Under the pieces are notes generated by a model. The model made no database searches. It had not been told where the DNA came from and was given only the letters and a program-made list of their open reading frames with translations. Positions 24,536-34,215 of a stretch of DNA of 64,000 bases are shown here, in pieces. Origin of the DNA: Saxidomus purpurata (lineage: Eukaryota > Mollusca > Bivalvia > Venerida > Veneridae); the NCBI GenBank assembly GCA_022818135.1, contig JAFMSR010000034.1, forward strand, positions 558,001-622,000, given 5' to 3'. A program made the translations under genes and the position numbers. How positions within the stretch are numbered: the first letter of the stretch is position 1; each line of letters opens with the position of its first letter.

Positions 24536-25582
24536 AATAACAATCATTATCATCATCATCATCGTCGTCGTCAGCTACACTGACCTAACATAAAAACTTT
24601 ACAGGTTTATAATGGGATTTACTATGCATGAGAAAGAAACACCATATCTCACAATGCAGGAGGTGGAATTCAATTATTTGTAAGAATGCTAAACTTTATC
24701 AGTTGGGAAGTGAGTTTATCCAAAAAAAAAAATTAAAAATCATCACAGGAGCTTTCAGCTATAAGGTCATACATTCACCTTTATATTCAATTCAAAGGGA
24801 GGTAATTTAAGAATTTGAATGTTTGGGGTCTCAACTCTCGCTTTTGCATTGTGTTTTCATAAAACATTGTTGAGTTTTGTAGTCTTGACATTAGTTTCTA
24901 TCAACTGACAGCAAAAAAATATTTTGTCTTGACAACCAATTTTGTTTTTGATAAACTTACCGTTTCACTATATGAGTTATCTCCCTTTGATGCATGATAA
25001 ATAACCAGATTAACCTAATGACAAAAATTGGAGATCAAGAACTTCCACTTATTGATGAATGTGTTTCGCTTGGTGACAGAATATACCCGAACCGACATTC
25101 GCTAATGACTCCATATTCGGACTGTCATATAAATCAGAACACCCTTAGATGAACGAATGATGTGCTAAAAACTTAATAAACACACTAATAACAGCAAAGT
25201 AATAATTGTTAAACATGCAATTGCACGGTCCGGAGACACCCGCATGATAAATTACCATTAATTGTCTACATTTGCATTGGTATGATTCTCTATCGTAAAC
25301 AACTAGATTTGACATAATATTGTATTGTTGTTCTAACTTGAGATGGTCCCTCAATACATTGTTCAAATACAGAGTACGTTTACATGTACATGTACGTTTA
25401 CAGTTACACTGGTCAGGTCTAGTAGACAGACCAAGGGACATATGGTGGGCAGACTTACAACAATGCGAGCAGTGCCTTTGTTTATTCTAGTTTATTTTAG
25501 CTCAATTATGAAGAAAGCCTATCGAATCACCCTCGAGTCCGCTTCCTGGAAAAACAAGTACTGGTGTCATATGAGGAGGTAT
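24536..25582. other. no gene; (ATC)n microsatellite
   Basis: (ATC)n/(GTC)n at 24548-24573. A palindrome-rich ACGTTTACATGTACATGTAC stretch lies at about 25377. Short ORFs without recognisable content. Confidence 0.5.
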
Positions 25583-25660
25583 AGTCGTGACCCAAGTGGG
25601 GCTCGAACCCGCAACCTCCGGGATAAGAGGCATACACCCTAACCTCTAACCCACTGCAGT
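25583..25660 (-). repeat. tRNA-derived SINE head
   Basis: The minus strand reads GTGGGTTAGAGGTTAGGGTG (A-box region), then 'CCGGAGGTTGCGGGTTCGAG' followed by CCCCAC. GGGTTCGAGCCCC is a near-perfect B box with a paired T arm. The anticodon arm (GCCTCTTATCCCGGAGG) and the length fit a tRNA fold only loosely, and the 5' and 3' ends do not pair, so a SINE is favoured over a working tRNA. Confidence 0.55.
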
Positions 25661-25914
25661 AAATTGTAAAAGATAAACAAATCAATGGCTTTAAGGAGAT
25701 CCCTTCATATCGACCAGAAGACCACAGTTATTAATGAATGTCAAAGCCTGTGAAAGTAAACGTTTGTGTCAAAGTTACCTTTTAATATATGAAATCTGTC
25801 CTTTTAATACTTGTTTTTATTTTCAACATTCCATTTTATAAGGGGTTATCCCTCTTAGTAATTTAAATACATAATATCTGTAGCATGAGTAAATGCAACT
25901 TCATTTCTCTGTAA

Positions 25915-26304
25915 TCTGTGATATTAATTGAATAATCTGTGATACAGTGTTGTCAACTACATGTTCATTTTAGTAATTTAATTTTTTTTAAGTACAATAA
26001 TCATATTTGCAATTAATTTTCAGTATCATCCTATTTATTATCAATACATGACTTAAGACTGTGTCATGCCACCAATAACAGGGACCACAATGGAAATAAG
26101 GGAAACCTTTGGTTTATCTTTCTTGTGTTATCCCTGGTATTTGTGTGCATATTTTGGTTGAAATTTGTGTATGTTATATTTAGAGTGTTTAAATTAATAC
26201 ATGCATATGTATTCATTTTTATATTTCATGCATTGTTTTATGCCATAATTTATTATTTGTACACAATACCTAATAAATCTATCTATCCATCTATCTATAA
26301 AGTC
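25915..26304 (+). mobile_element. 5'-truncated LINE fragment (3' UTR and tail)
   Basis: GGACCACAATGGAAATAAGG and GTGTTATCCCTGGTATTT match the 3' UTR of the minus-strand LINE at 12631-15720 (there GACCACAATGGAAATAAG and GTGTTATCCTTGGTATTA). The fragment ends AATAAATCTATCTATCCATC, the same ATCT-type tail. No ORF part is present, consistent with target-primed reverse transcription that stopped early. The exact 5' edge is uncertain. Confidence 0.75.
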
Positions 26305-27006
26305 TAGAAGTGCATCGATATTTGTTCGTTTGTTTACCTTATTCGAAGTTAGACACCTTGGAGCCGTTTTATCAGCATACGTACCCCAACGTTTTGTGTA
26401 AGTTCTGAGGTAACTGCTAAGTTTGGCGTAAGGAGCGTTTTATCAACAGTTGCCGTAACTTTTGCACCATGTCAAGATTATGCAAGTCAAAATTATGATG
26501 GCGACCATCGGCGATTGAATAAGAAACTCTGACTCTAGAACAATTTACTTTACAGCAGTGACTCGTTTGTGATGGTGTATCACCTTAAAACATTAATTTT
26601 CACAACTACTAACTTTCCAAGCGAAGCTGATCGATTACCAGGGTAAAATGCTTTTCTTTGCAGTACATTTTCCACTAACTTTATAAAAGTGGTTTTAGTG
26701 ATTGTACATTGTGTAGGAATACTTTTAAAACATTTGTATCTGTTTTAAAGATGATTGAACTTCAAATTCCCTAAGAATTTCCCCTATGTCTTCTGTTTCC
26801 GCGAGCCCGGTAGAAACAGACAGTTTATTTGCGCAAATGATCTAAATTATGTGGTGTATTGAGAAATGATTAAGAGGTGATATGTAATCAAGATCTATTA
26901 TCACTCCAAGATGGAGTCAGCTTAGATTCTTACTCAGCTAGAAGTTACATTAATAGAAAAACCAAACGGGAATTTGAAAAAAGAGTTTCAATTAATTTAC
27001 ATTTTC
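26305..27006. other. no gene recognised
   Basis: Unremarkable sequence; no ORF above 60 codons with recognisable content. Confidence 0.5.
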
Positions 27007-27140
27007 TATGATGTAACTTAATGAGAAAACATCTACCCCTAAGGGTAGAATTTGAACCCACGTCCTTTTGCTTGCAAGTCAAACGCTCTGACCAACTGAG
27101 ATAACCGGACTTCCAGATACTTTGAAGCCTAGGATCACTA
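27007..27140 (-). mobile_element. tRNA-derived SINE, copy 1
   Basis: On the minus strand: AGTGATCCTAGGCTTCAAAG, then a tRNA-like body with TATCTCAGTTGGTCAGAGCG (A box, D arm), CTTGCAAG in the anticodon region and GTGGGTTCAAATTC (B box), ending TTTTCTCATTAAGTTACATC. The body looks tRNA-Ala(TGC)-like, but the acceptor stem is poor. The copy at 27308-27437 shares head, body and tail. Confidence 0.65.
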
Positions 27141-27307
27141 CACTCTTTCTCTCTTTATCTTTGAAGGTTTTGACCATACAGTGGAACTGTATAGTTGTTG
27201 AGCGGGGCATCGATGATAACCCCTGCAAATACCGCATGCGCCCTGGTCCACTAAAACTGTCAACTAACCTTATAAGCTCTCAACTGGCCGTTTTAACCTC
27301 GTCGCCA
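27141..27307. other. spacer between the two SINE copies
   Basis: Contains a CTTTCTCTCTTTATCTTT pyrimidine tract and no repeat of the flanking SINE. Nothing else is recognised. Confidence 0.4.
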
Positions 27308-27437
27308 ATGATGTAACTTAATGAGAAAAAAAATCTACCCAGTGTAGGTTTCAAACCTACGACCTTCTGCTTGCAAGTCGGACACTCTAACCAACTATGT
27401 TTGCCGAGTTTCTTGATACTTCTTGAAGCCTAGGATC
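27308..27437 (-). mobile_element. tRNA-derived SINE, copy 2
   Basis: Same orientation and layout as copy 1, 301 bp away. TAGTGATCCTAGGCTTCAAG head, GGTTAGAGTGTCCGACTTGC body, GTAGGTTTGAAACC B box and TTTTTTTCTCATTAAGTTAC tail. Together they could be recognised by transcription factor IIIC, but decay is visible in both. Confidence 0.65.
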
Positions 27438-27792
27438 ACTAAATCTGTATAGATATGAGTTGATTTTGTATTAAAATGAATAATAATGAGCTTGGACGGA
27501 GCTGGCCGGGTAAAACCCCGCATATTTTTGTGACATGACATAACTACAATAAGTGATGTCAAATAGTTTAAGGAATTTAGCAAGAACATGATCATTTATC
27601 TTTCATGATAGACGGTCATTCGTTAGAGTCATACACTATGTAGATGTTTGTTCCCTAATAGCAGAGTTACTTTATAATTGCTGACATGCATTTGTACTTC
27701 TCACCATGCAAAACTCAAATTTTTGTATCATATATTAGAGGGTTAATACCGTAATACAGCACTTGAACATCCTAGCCATTGAGCAAGCTTTT

Positions 27793-27861
27793 ATGGTGAT
27801 ATGGTAGAGTGTCAGCTTAACAAACCGAAAATACTGAGTTTGAATCCTGCTTGCATGGGGT
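27793..27861 (+). repeat. tRNA-like sequence (SINE-like), plus strand
   Basis: GGTGATATGGTAGAGTGTC resembles an A box and D arm, and CTGAGTTTGAATCCTGC resembles a B box at the normal distance. The anticodon arm (CAGCTTAACAAACCGAAAA) pairs poorly. A tRNA-derived relic. Confidence 0.45.
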
Positions 27862-28911
27862 TGATTTTCATGATTACATTTTAGTATTGATTTTTTGTTC
27901 GTTGTGATTTAATGCCTGGGTCAATAGTATTTCACTCATTTTTTTCAGGTGCTTTTTATTAATACATTGTTGCTGGAATTGCCCTTACTAGAACCCTAGG
28001 GTCAGCAACAACTGTAAAGAGATGATGATTCCTGGCAGGGCCCGAACCCATGACCCGCAGGTGATTTCTTGGTATTTATCATTATGCGTCTTTATCTCTA
28101 AAAATTAAGAAATCAAAGACGAAAAATTTTAACAAAATAAAACTCAGCCAGTGCTTCTCATTAATTCATATAACTACACAATCAGTTTTAAAAATAAAGA
28201 ATGTGGATAAAAACATTGGTGTCTGAATTTGCAGGAGTGTACAGTAGAGACTGAATTTTAAATTTTAACGGAATGAAGAAGTAAATAAGATCAAATACTT
28301 GCCAGCAAACTTTACAAGTACAGATGCATGTAGTGTATACTTATGTAACTGTAGGCCAACATTAATATATTTTCTAGATTATTAGTTTTTAAATTTTCAC
28401 TTCACAGTTTCGTGTAGATATAACAGATATTGAACCAGCGAATGTTTACGGTTGTCTTCAAAACACATGTGTGTTTTACATGTTTATGCTGTAGTGGCAT
28501 GAAATTCACTTTAAGGGATAATATAACATAGTACATGAAGACATGTAATGTCTGTCTCTAAAAAAATTCAGTCTGTACTACATACATTTTTATTAGTTAT
28601 GTGCACTTTTCTGTCAAAAGCTGCATTCAAGACATGTTTCCCATTCGGTTCTTGAATAAATGATTTAATTTTTATTGTTTTTATCTGGTAAAGTACAGTT
28701 GATAAAAAACAAAAAGACATGTAATTCTAGACAGTTTTATTAGTTATGACTTGTGTACTTTTCAGTCAATAACTGCAATCAAGACATGTTTGCCATTCTG
28801 TTCTCGAATAAAAGATTATTTTTATTCACTAAAAATAGTACATAGCCTGTTCTAAACGATCCCTCTTATATTTAAACTGTCTTTAACTCCTAGAGTAAGG
28901 ACTCCTTTTTA
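27862..28911. repeat. non-genic; ~149-bp tandem pair and an isolated B-box-like word
   Basis: TTTTATTAGTTATG and AAGACATGTTT.CCATTC recur at about 28587 and 28735, giving two units of roughly 149 bp between 28540 and 28830. A reverse-strand B-box-like word (ATGGGTTCGGGCCC) sits at about 28038-28051. No gene. Confidence 0.5.
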
Positions 28912-29461
28912 GCTCACTTGAGCACGAAGTGCTTTGTGCTCAAGGTGACTTATTGTGATCGCCCTGTGTATGCAGTAGAGGCTGCATTTTTCATTGGATC
29001 CTCATGGAACTTGGTCAGAAAGACAACCTTGATAAAATCTTGATCTACTTATTATAATGGTTATCTAGGATAAGAAATTAGATCAGAGGTTCAAATCATA
29101 GAAAATCGTTGTGTATGCAATATATGTTGCAATTTTTATTGAATCTCCATGAAACTTTGTCAAAATGATTATCTTGAAAAATCTAGATCGCCTTTGAATA
29201 TGGACCATCTTGGGTCAAAAACAAGGTCACAGCGTCAAATCATAGGAAAACCTTGTGTATGCAATAAAGATTGCATTTTTCATTGGATCGTCATGAAACT
29301 TAATCAGTATAATTTTCTTTATGAAATTTAGGTAGAGCTCGAATATGGATCATCTGAGGTCAAAAATTAGGTCACCTGGATAAAAACATTGTGTATGCCA
29401 TACAAGTTACGTTAAAAACTGAATAATCATGAAAATTGGTCAGAATGTTTGTGTGGATCAC
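28912..29461 (+). repeat. ~145-bp tandem array running into gap 1
   Basis: Begins with the AGCTCACTTGAGCACGAAGT terminus, then 'TGTGTATGCA' units at 28965, 29110, 29254 and 29390, each with a '.GGATC.TCATG.AACTT.GTCAG' block. The array is interrupted by the 500-N gap. Closely related units occur at 39380-39670. Confidence 0.75.
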
Positions 29462-29961
29462 NNNNNNNNNNNNNNNNNNNNNNNNNNNNNNNNNNNNNNN
29501 NNNNNNNNNNNNNNNNNNNNNNNNNNNNNNNNNNNNNNNNNNNNNNNNNNNNNNNNNNNNNNNNNNNNNNNNNNNNNNNNNNNNNNNNNNNNNNNNNNNN
29601 NNNNNNNNNNNNNNNNNNNNNNNNNNNNNNNNNNNNNNNNNNNNNNNNNNNNNNNNNNNNNNNNNNNNNNNNNNNNNNNNNNNNNNNNNNNNNNNNNNNN
29701 NNNNNNNNNNNNNNNNNNNNNNNNNNNNNNNNNNNNNNNNNNNNNNNNNNNNNNNNNNNNNNNNNNNNNNNNNNNNNNNNNNNNNNNNNNNNNNNNNNNN
29801 NNNNNNNNNNNNNNNNNNNNNNNNNNNNNNNNNNNNNNNNNNNNNNNNNNNNNNNNNNNNNNNNNNNNNNNNNNNNNNNNNNNNNNNNNNNNNNNNNNNN
29901 NNNNNNNNNNNNNNNNNNNNNNNNNNNNNNNNNNNNNNNNNNNNNNNNNNNNNNNNNNNNN
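29462..29961. other. assembly gap 1 (500 N)
   Basis: Exactly 500 unknown bases, a placeholder size rather than a measured distance. The order and orientation of the flanking pieces therefore rest on scaffolding alone. Apparent ORFs across it are artefacts. Confidence 0.98.
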
Positions 29962-30413
29962 GGACTCCAACATTTATCTGCTTGTTGTATCCTTGCTGAA
30001 TCCCCAGTTTTCAAAGGAACTAGAGGTTTTGCCGTTTTGTCATAGTAACCTTTCTCCCTCTGTTTGTTTATAGTAAATTTCTCCTGAATGACCTTGTGAG
30101 ATACTGGGCGGGGATATAGATTAGATTTGGCGACTGGCAATACAGATCGTAATTGCCTGCTCATTAACATTGCTGAAGGTGAGTAACCGATATCAAGTGG
30201 GGTTACACGATACTCTAGAATACCAATCAAGGGATCGGAATTCGTTTCCTTGGCCTTTATGAAAATACGTTTGCATATTTTCACGTATGCTTCTGCAAAG
30301 CCGTTACCAGGGCTGTGATAAGGACTGGATGTTTTGTGGTGAAAATCCCAAATATTTGCAAACTTGGCAAACTCGTCGGATGCGTATGGACTCCCATATG
30401 CCCTGTGTGACAC
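29962..30413 (-). pseudogene. Gypsy integrase remainder, copy 1 (truncated by gap)
   Basis: Continues in the +1 frame relative to gag-pol. Reads [20 protein letters not shown] and the [16 protein letters not shown] block with the integrase catalytic Glu. It differs from copy 2 by Pro instead of Ser just before YHSPGNG, caused by the single substitution at 30323. The C-terminal half is lost in the gap. Confidence 0.85.
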
Positions 30414-33331
30414 TTAGCCAATAATTCTGACCTTAGTGCTTTGGGAATGACAATTTTGTGACCTTTCATAATTAACCCATTGATCACAGTGAGCTCATCC
30501 CTGTAATTCCAGAAATCAAGTAAATCTGATTTGCACTGATTTCTCTCAGAAGGCCACCCCTCGAAAATAACCTGTTTGAGAATAGACAGCTGATCATCCC
30601 TATCAGTGTGACTTTTGATTTCTTGCAACTTCCGGTCGCTTACGGGTAAGTTGGACATAACCATGTTAACCTGTACCTCAAGTGTCTCTGACAGCAATGG
30701 GTATGTGTCACCGACAGATCTTCTGGATAATGTGTCGGGAACGGGAATCTCTTTGCCGGGTGTAAAAGTAACCTCAATATCATACTGCTGCATTTGCATC
30801 AACATTCTCATGAGCCTGGCCGGCGCGGCACATAATGGCTTCTTAAAAATGCTTATCAATGGTAAGTGATCTGTGACGACCTTGACTTTTCTACCATACA
30901 CCCAGTGGTGGTACCTTTTTATTCCGAACATGATCCCTAAACACTCAAGTTCGATCTGAGCGTAATTCTTTTCACTAGGCGTAAGTGATTTAGAAGCATA
31001 GGCAATAGGTCTACCTTCTTGAAGGAGTGTGGCTCCTAGACCGGACCTAGAACTGTCAGTCTGTAGAACCAAGGGCTTCGCTGGGTCATAAAATACAAGT
31101 ACAGGCTCTTGTGTTATGATTCTTTTCACCTGTTCATAAGCCTCAATTTGTGGTTTACCCCAGTAAAATTCCACGTCCTTGGCAAGTAATTCGCGCAAGG
31201 GCGATGTGACCTGAGCTAATTTAGGCGCGAATCTGGAAAGATATGTAACCATACCAAGTACTGTTTCCAGCTGTGACCTGTTTTCAGGACTAGGCATGTC
31301 CCGAATTGCTGATATTTTTGCGGGATCTGGGCTAAGGCCTTGTTCTGATATGACGTGACCGAAATAGCTTATCTGTGATAGGCTAACTTCGAGTTTCTCC
31401 GCATTAAGGCGTATACCTTTTTCAAGTGACCTTTTCAGAACTGCTATCAAATTAGCATCATGTTCTGCCCTAGTTTTCCCGTAGACCAAAATGTCGTCTA
31501 CAATTGCAACAACCCCTTCGAGACCCTCGTATATTTCGTCCACTTTCTTTTGGAACAAATCCATGGCTGACGAAATACCCATAGGTAACCTCAAGTACCT
31601 GTAGCGGCCAAATATGGTATTGAATGTTGTCAGCATGGAAGATTTTTCCGTGAGATGAATGGCCCAGTAACCTGATCGGGCGTCTAGTTTCGTGAAAAAC
31701 TTGGCACCGTTTAGCTGCGGAAGTATGTCATCTAGGGTTCTTACTGGGTAATACGGACGTTGAATATTTTTATTCAGGTCATGCGGATCAAGGCAAATTC
31801 TTAAATCACCTGACTTTTTCTCTACTGTGACCATTGAATTGACCCATTCTGTTGGTTCGCTTACTTTAGCTATAACCCCTAATTTTTCCATTCTGTCGAG
31901 CTCTTTTTTACACTTATCACGGAGTGCTACCGGTATCCTACGGGGCGGGTGCACGATGGGCTCAGCATCGTGTTTGAGAAATATGGAACATTTACCCGGA
32001 ATAGAGCCAATGCCCTTGAATACTTGGGAAAATTCCTGTAACACCAAGTTTTTGGTCAGCGGGGTCTGCGTGGCATTTGAATTTATCTCATGCGTTAGCT
32101 TTAATAGGCCAAATTCAATACATGACTGTAGCCCGAGCAGAGGCGGCGATTCCGTTTCCACGACGTGAAATAATACAGGCCTAGTTTGTGTCGAAGGTGT
32201 GTGAGTACATTCTAGCGTTATCGTACCTAAGAGTGCTAATGGATTATTATTGTAACCCGACAGCCTGGTTTTAGATGGAGTGAGTGCAGTCTGAACCCCT
32301 ACTTGTCTAAATGCAAAAAGAGGTAAAACATTTACCTGTGCGCCTGTGTCAATTTTACAATTAATTACTTTTCGACGTGGTCCCACCTCAATATTAGCAA
32401 ATGCCTGGCTTCTGTCACAATTAACACTATTTATGACACTATCTATGTATAAATCCGAATTTTCTGGTGAATCATCACGTAAGTCCGCCTGAATAATGTT
32501 TACTCTTTTGCTTCTGCATACTTTAGCGTAATGGTTCCATTTTCTGCATTTCAAGCACTGTACGCCATGAGCCGGGCATTGTCCTTTGTTATGTAATTGA
32601 CCGCAGTTACCGCATTTAGTATTACTATTTGCACCAGGTGTTTTAATGTCCTTATGGTTGTACTTTCCCTTGTATTGTTTAGATATCTGTCCCGTTTGCT
32701 TAACAGCACTATGTCTGAATCCTTTTCTCGAGTTTCTTTGCGGTTTTTGCACGTAACTCACTGTGGAGCTCGAACCCTCGGCTGAAGGTTGTTGCATCGT
32801 CTTCATTTGTTCTTGTGCGTATTCAGTTGTTTGGCATATATCTACCGCCTTCGCGAGTGTCAACTTTTCGCCAATTGTTAACAGCTTTTCACGTATTTTA
32901 AGAGATTTTATGCCAAAAACTATCCTATCTCTTATCATATCGTCCTTGTATGAATCATCAAAAGAGCAGTCGTTTGCAAGTACTTTAAGCTTTGTAAGGA
33001 ATTGTTCTACTGAGTTTTCTCCTTGTACCTCGTTATTGAATTTAAAGCGGGCAAATACTGGGTTTGATTTGGGTTGGACATGCTTCTCAAACGCCTCACA
33101 AGTGTCTTTAACCGATTTCCTGTTATCTGCTGTCAATGTCAAAGTTTTGAAGATCTCACGTCCTTTCTCTCCCATCCATAACAAAAGATATGTAATCTGC
33201 ACTTCTTGTGTTTTTTCCTTAAGGGGGCCGGCAAATATCAATTCCGCATGGCTTCGAAAGCTTCTGAATGACTGCAATAAGTTTGTACTTTGCCAGTCCA
33301 TAGACGGCGTAGGCACTCCGGCTAACTCCAT
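30281..33331 (-). CDS. Gypsy gag-pol polyprotein, copy 1
   Basis: 1,016 codons, the same protein as the ORF at 46246-49296 in the second repeat copy (see there for domains). The one base difference falls in a synonymous position of this frame. The ORF ends in a short out-of-frame tail because the integrase is internally deleted. Confidence 0.93.
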   Translation of the reverse strand: MELAGVPTPSMDWQSTNLLQSFRSFRSHAELIFAGPLKEKTQEVQITYLLLWMGEKGREIFKTLTLTADNRKSVKDTCEAFEKHVQPKSNPVFARFKFNNEVQGENSVEQFLTKLKVLANDCSFDDSYKDDMIRDRIVFGIKSLKIREKLLTIGEKLTLAKAVDICQTTEYAQEQMKTMQQPSAEGSSSTVSYVQKPQRNSRKGFRHSAVKQTGQISKQYKGKYNHKDIKTPGANSNTKCGNCGQLHNKGQCPAHGVQCLKCRKWNHYAKVCRSKRVNIIQADLRDDSPENSDLYIDSVINSVNCDRSQAFANIEVGPRRKVINCKIDTGAQVNVLPLFAFRQVGVQTALTPSKTRLSGYNNNPLALLGTITLECTHTPSTQTRPVLFHVVETESPPLLGLQSCIEFGLLKLTHEINSNATQTPLTKNLVLQEFSQVFKGIGSIPGKCSIFLKHDAEPIVHPPRRIPVALRDKCKKELDRMEKLGVIAKVSEPTEWVNSMVTVEKKSGDLRICLDPHDLNKNIQRPYYPVRTLDDILPQLNGAKFFTKLDARSGYWAIHLTEKSSMLTTFNTIFGRYRYLRLPMGISSAMDLFQKKVDEIYEGLEGVVAIVDDILVYGKTRAEHDANLIAVLKRSLEKGIRLNAEKLEVSLSQISYFGHVISEQGLSPDPAKISAIRDMPSPENRSQLETVLGMVTYLSRFAPKLAQVTSPLRELLAKDVEFYWGKPQIEAYEQVKRIITQEPVLVFYDPAKPLVLQTDSSRSGLGATLLQEGRPIAYASKSLTPSEKNYAQIELECLGIMFGIKRYHHWVYGRKVKVVTDHLPLISIFKKPLCAAPARLMRMLMQMQQYDIEVTFTPGKEIPVPDTLSRRSVGDTYPLLSETLEVQVNMVMSNLPVSDRKLQEIKSHTDRDDQLSILKQVIFEGWPSERNQCKSDLLDFWNYRDELTVINGLIMKGHKIVIPKALRSELLAKCHTGHMGVHTHPTSLPSLQIFGIFTTKHPVLITALVTALQKHT

Positions 33332-33481
33332 GTTTTCTCAAGAAATTCCACTTTAAATCTGTTTTTGTAAATTAATAATCCTCACTGTTTTAAGGATGTA
33401 TTTATTACTAATTCTCTTTATGTGAGCTAATAATCCTGACTTTTAGGGATGTATTTAGTCACTTTTAAGCTTCTGACACCA

Positions 33482-33639
33482 TGTTTTATGGTGAAGAATG
33501 ACAACTCGTATTCTTTCTAGATATACTTTAATGAGCGTGCGATATACAACTGAATCACTAAAACAGCTTATCACAAGCAGCGGGAAAATATATATTAACG
33601 CATGCGCAGTTTACATGGTATACATGACATAATGACACA
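33482..33639 (-). repeat. Gypsy 5' LTR, copy 1 (158 bp)
   Basis: Identical to the LTRs at 45274-45431 and 49447-49604. TG...CA ends; followed outside by GAGCT. Confidence 0.93.
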
Positions 33640-34215
33640 GAGCTTAGATATTTAGCATTGCTTTAATTACAATTTCTAGTCGATCTCCCCGGGAGCCACA
33701 GGTGTAAGTAGCTTAGCTGGGACCCAAACACTGCATCTTAATTAAAAATAGCCGATGATGCAGGGTGTATCATGACCCCTTGGTCAAAACTGACCCCGAC
33801 CGGGGACTCAGTTTATTTTACATAACTGATTTCTATAGGAAATATTTGAACATTTTCTAAAATTAACAAGGCTTAGAGTTAATAGATATCTGACAAGAAG
33901 CATTGCCTAGTTGCTTTTTTATCAAGACCCCTGTGTCGAAATTGACCTTGCCTGGGGGTCAGTTGATTTTACATCGGCTTAATATACCGGTACAGGAAAA
34001 TCTTCATGGCGTAGAGCTTCGATATATGATCATGGTGCGTAGCATTGCCTTGTGGACCTTTACCAAGCTTGTCAAAATCATGAAACCCAGATTCAAATTG
34101 ACCCTGCATGGGAGTCACTTGACTTTACATAAATGTTTATATGGGTTCTTAAATAATTGTCTTCAATGGACCTTCGTTATAGCGAGCCGAACACTATAAG
34201 GCCATCTTGATCGTC
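33640..34215 (+). repeat. decayed HINE-like repeat flanking the Gypsy insertion
   Basis: Opens GAGCTTAGATATTTAGCATT, the same block seen at 40674 and 5216, then 'tcatgaccccttggtcaaaa' units repeated about 160 bp apart. It ends AGCGAGCCGAACACTATAAG followed by GCCATCTTGATCGTCTTGTT, a decayed form of the 2458 terminus. The Gypsy element therefore landed in or next to such a repeat. The same lies at 49605-50180. Confidence 0.55.

Larger units (their letters stand above)
29962..33639 (-). mobile_element. Ty3/Gypsy retrotransposon, copy 1 (3' part lost in gap)
   Basis: 5' LTR at 33639-33482, leader, gag-pol ORF and the start of the remaining integrase frame, cut at 29962 by the gap. The bases next to the 5' LTR are GAGCT (33640-33644), as in copy 2. 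Its 3' LTR is not in the window. Confidence 0.93.

Noticed and set aside
29427..30413. Long ORFs spanning the N run
   Set aside because: They exist only because N is translated as X; only the part above 29961 is real (integrase remainder).
30281..33331. Treating the two 1,016-codon ORFs as two independent insertions
   Set aside because: They lie in the same position of the 15,965-bp repeat with identical flanks, so they are one insertion duplicated (or assembled) twice.
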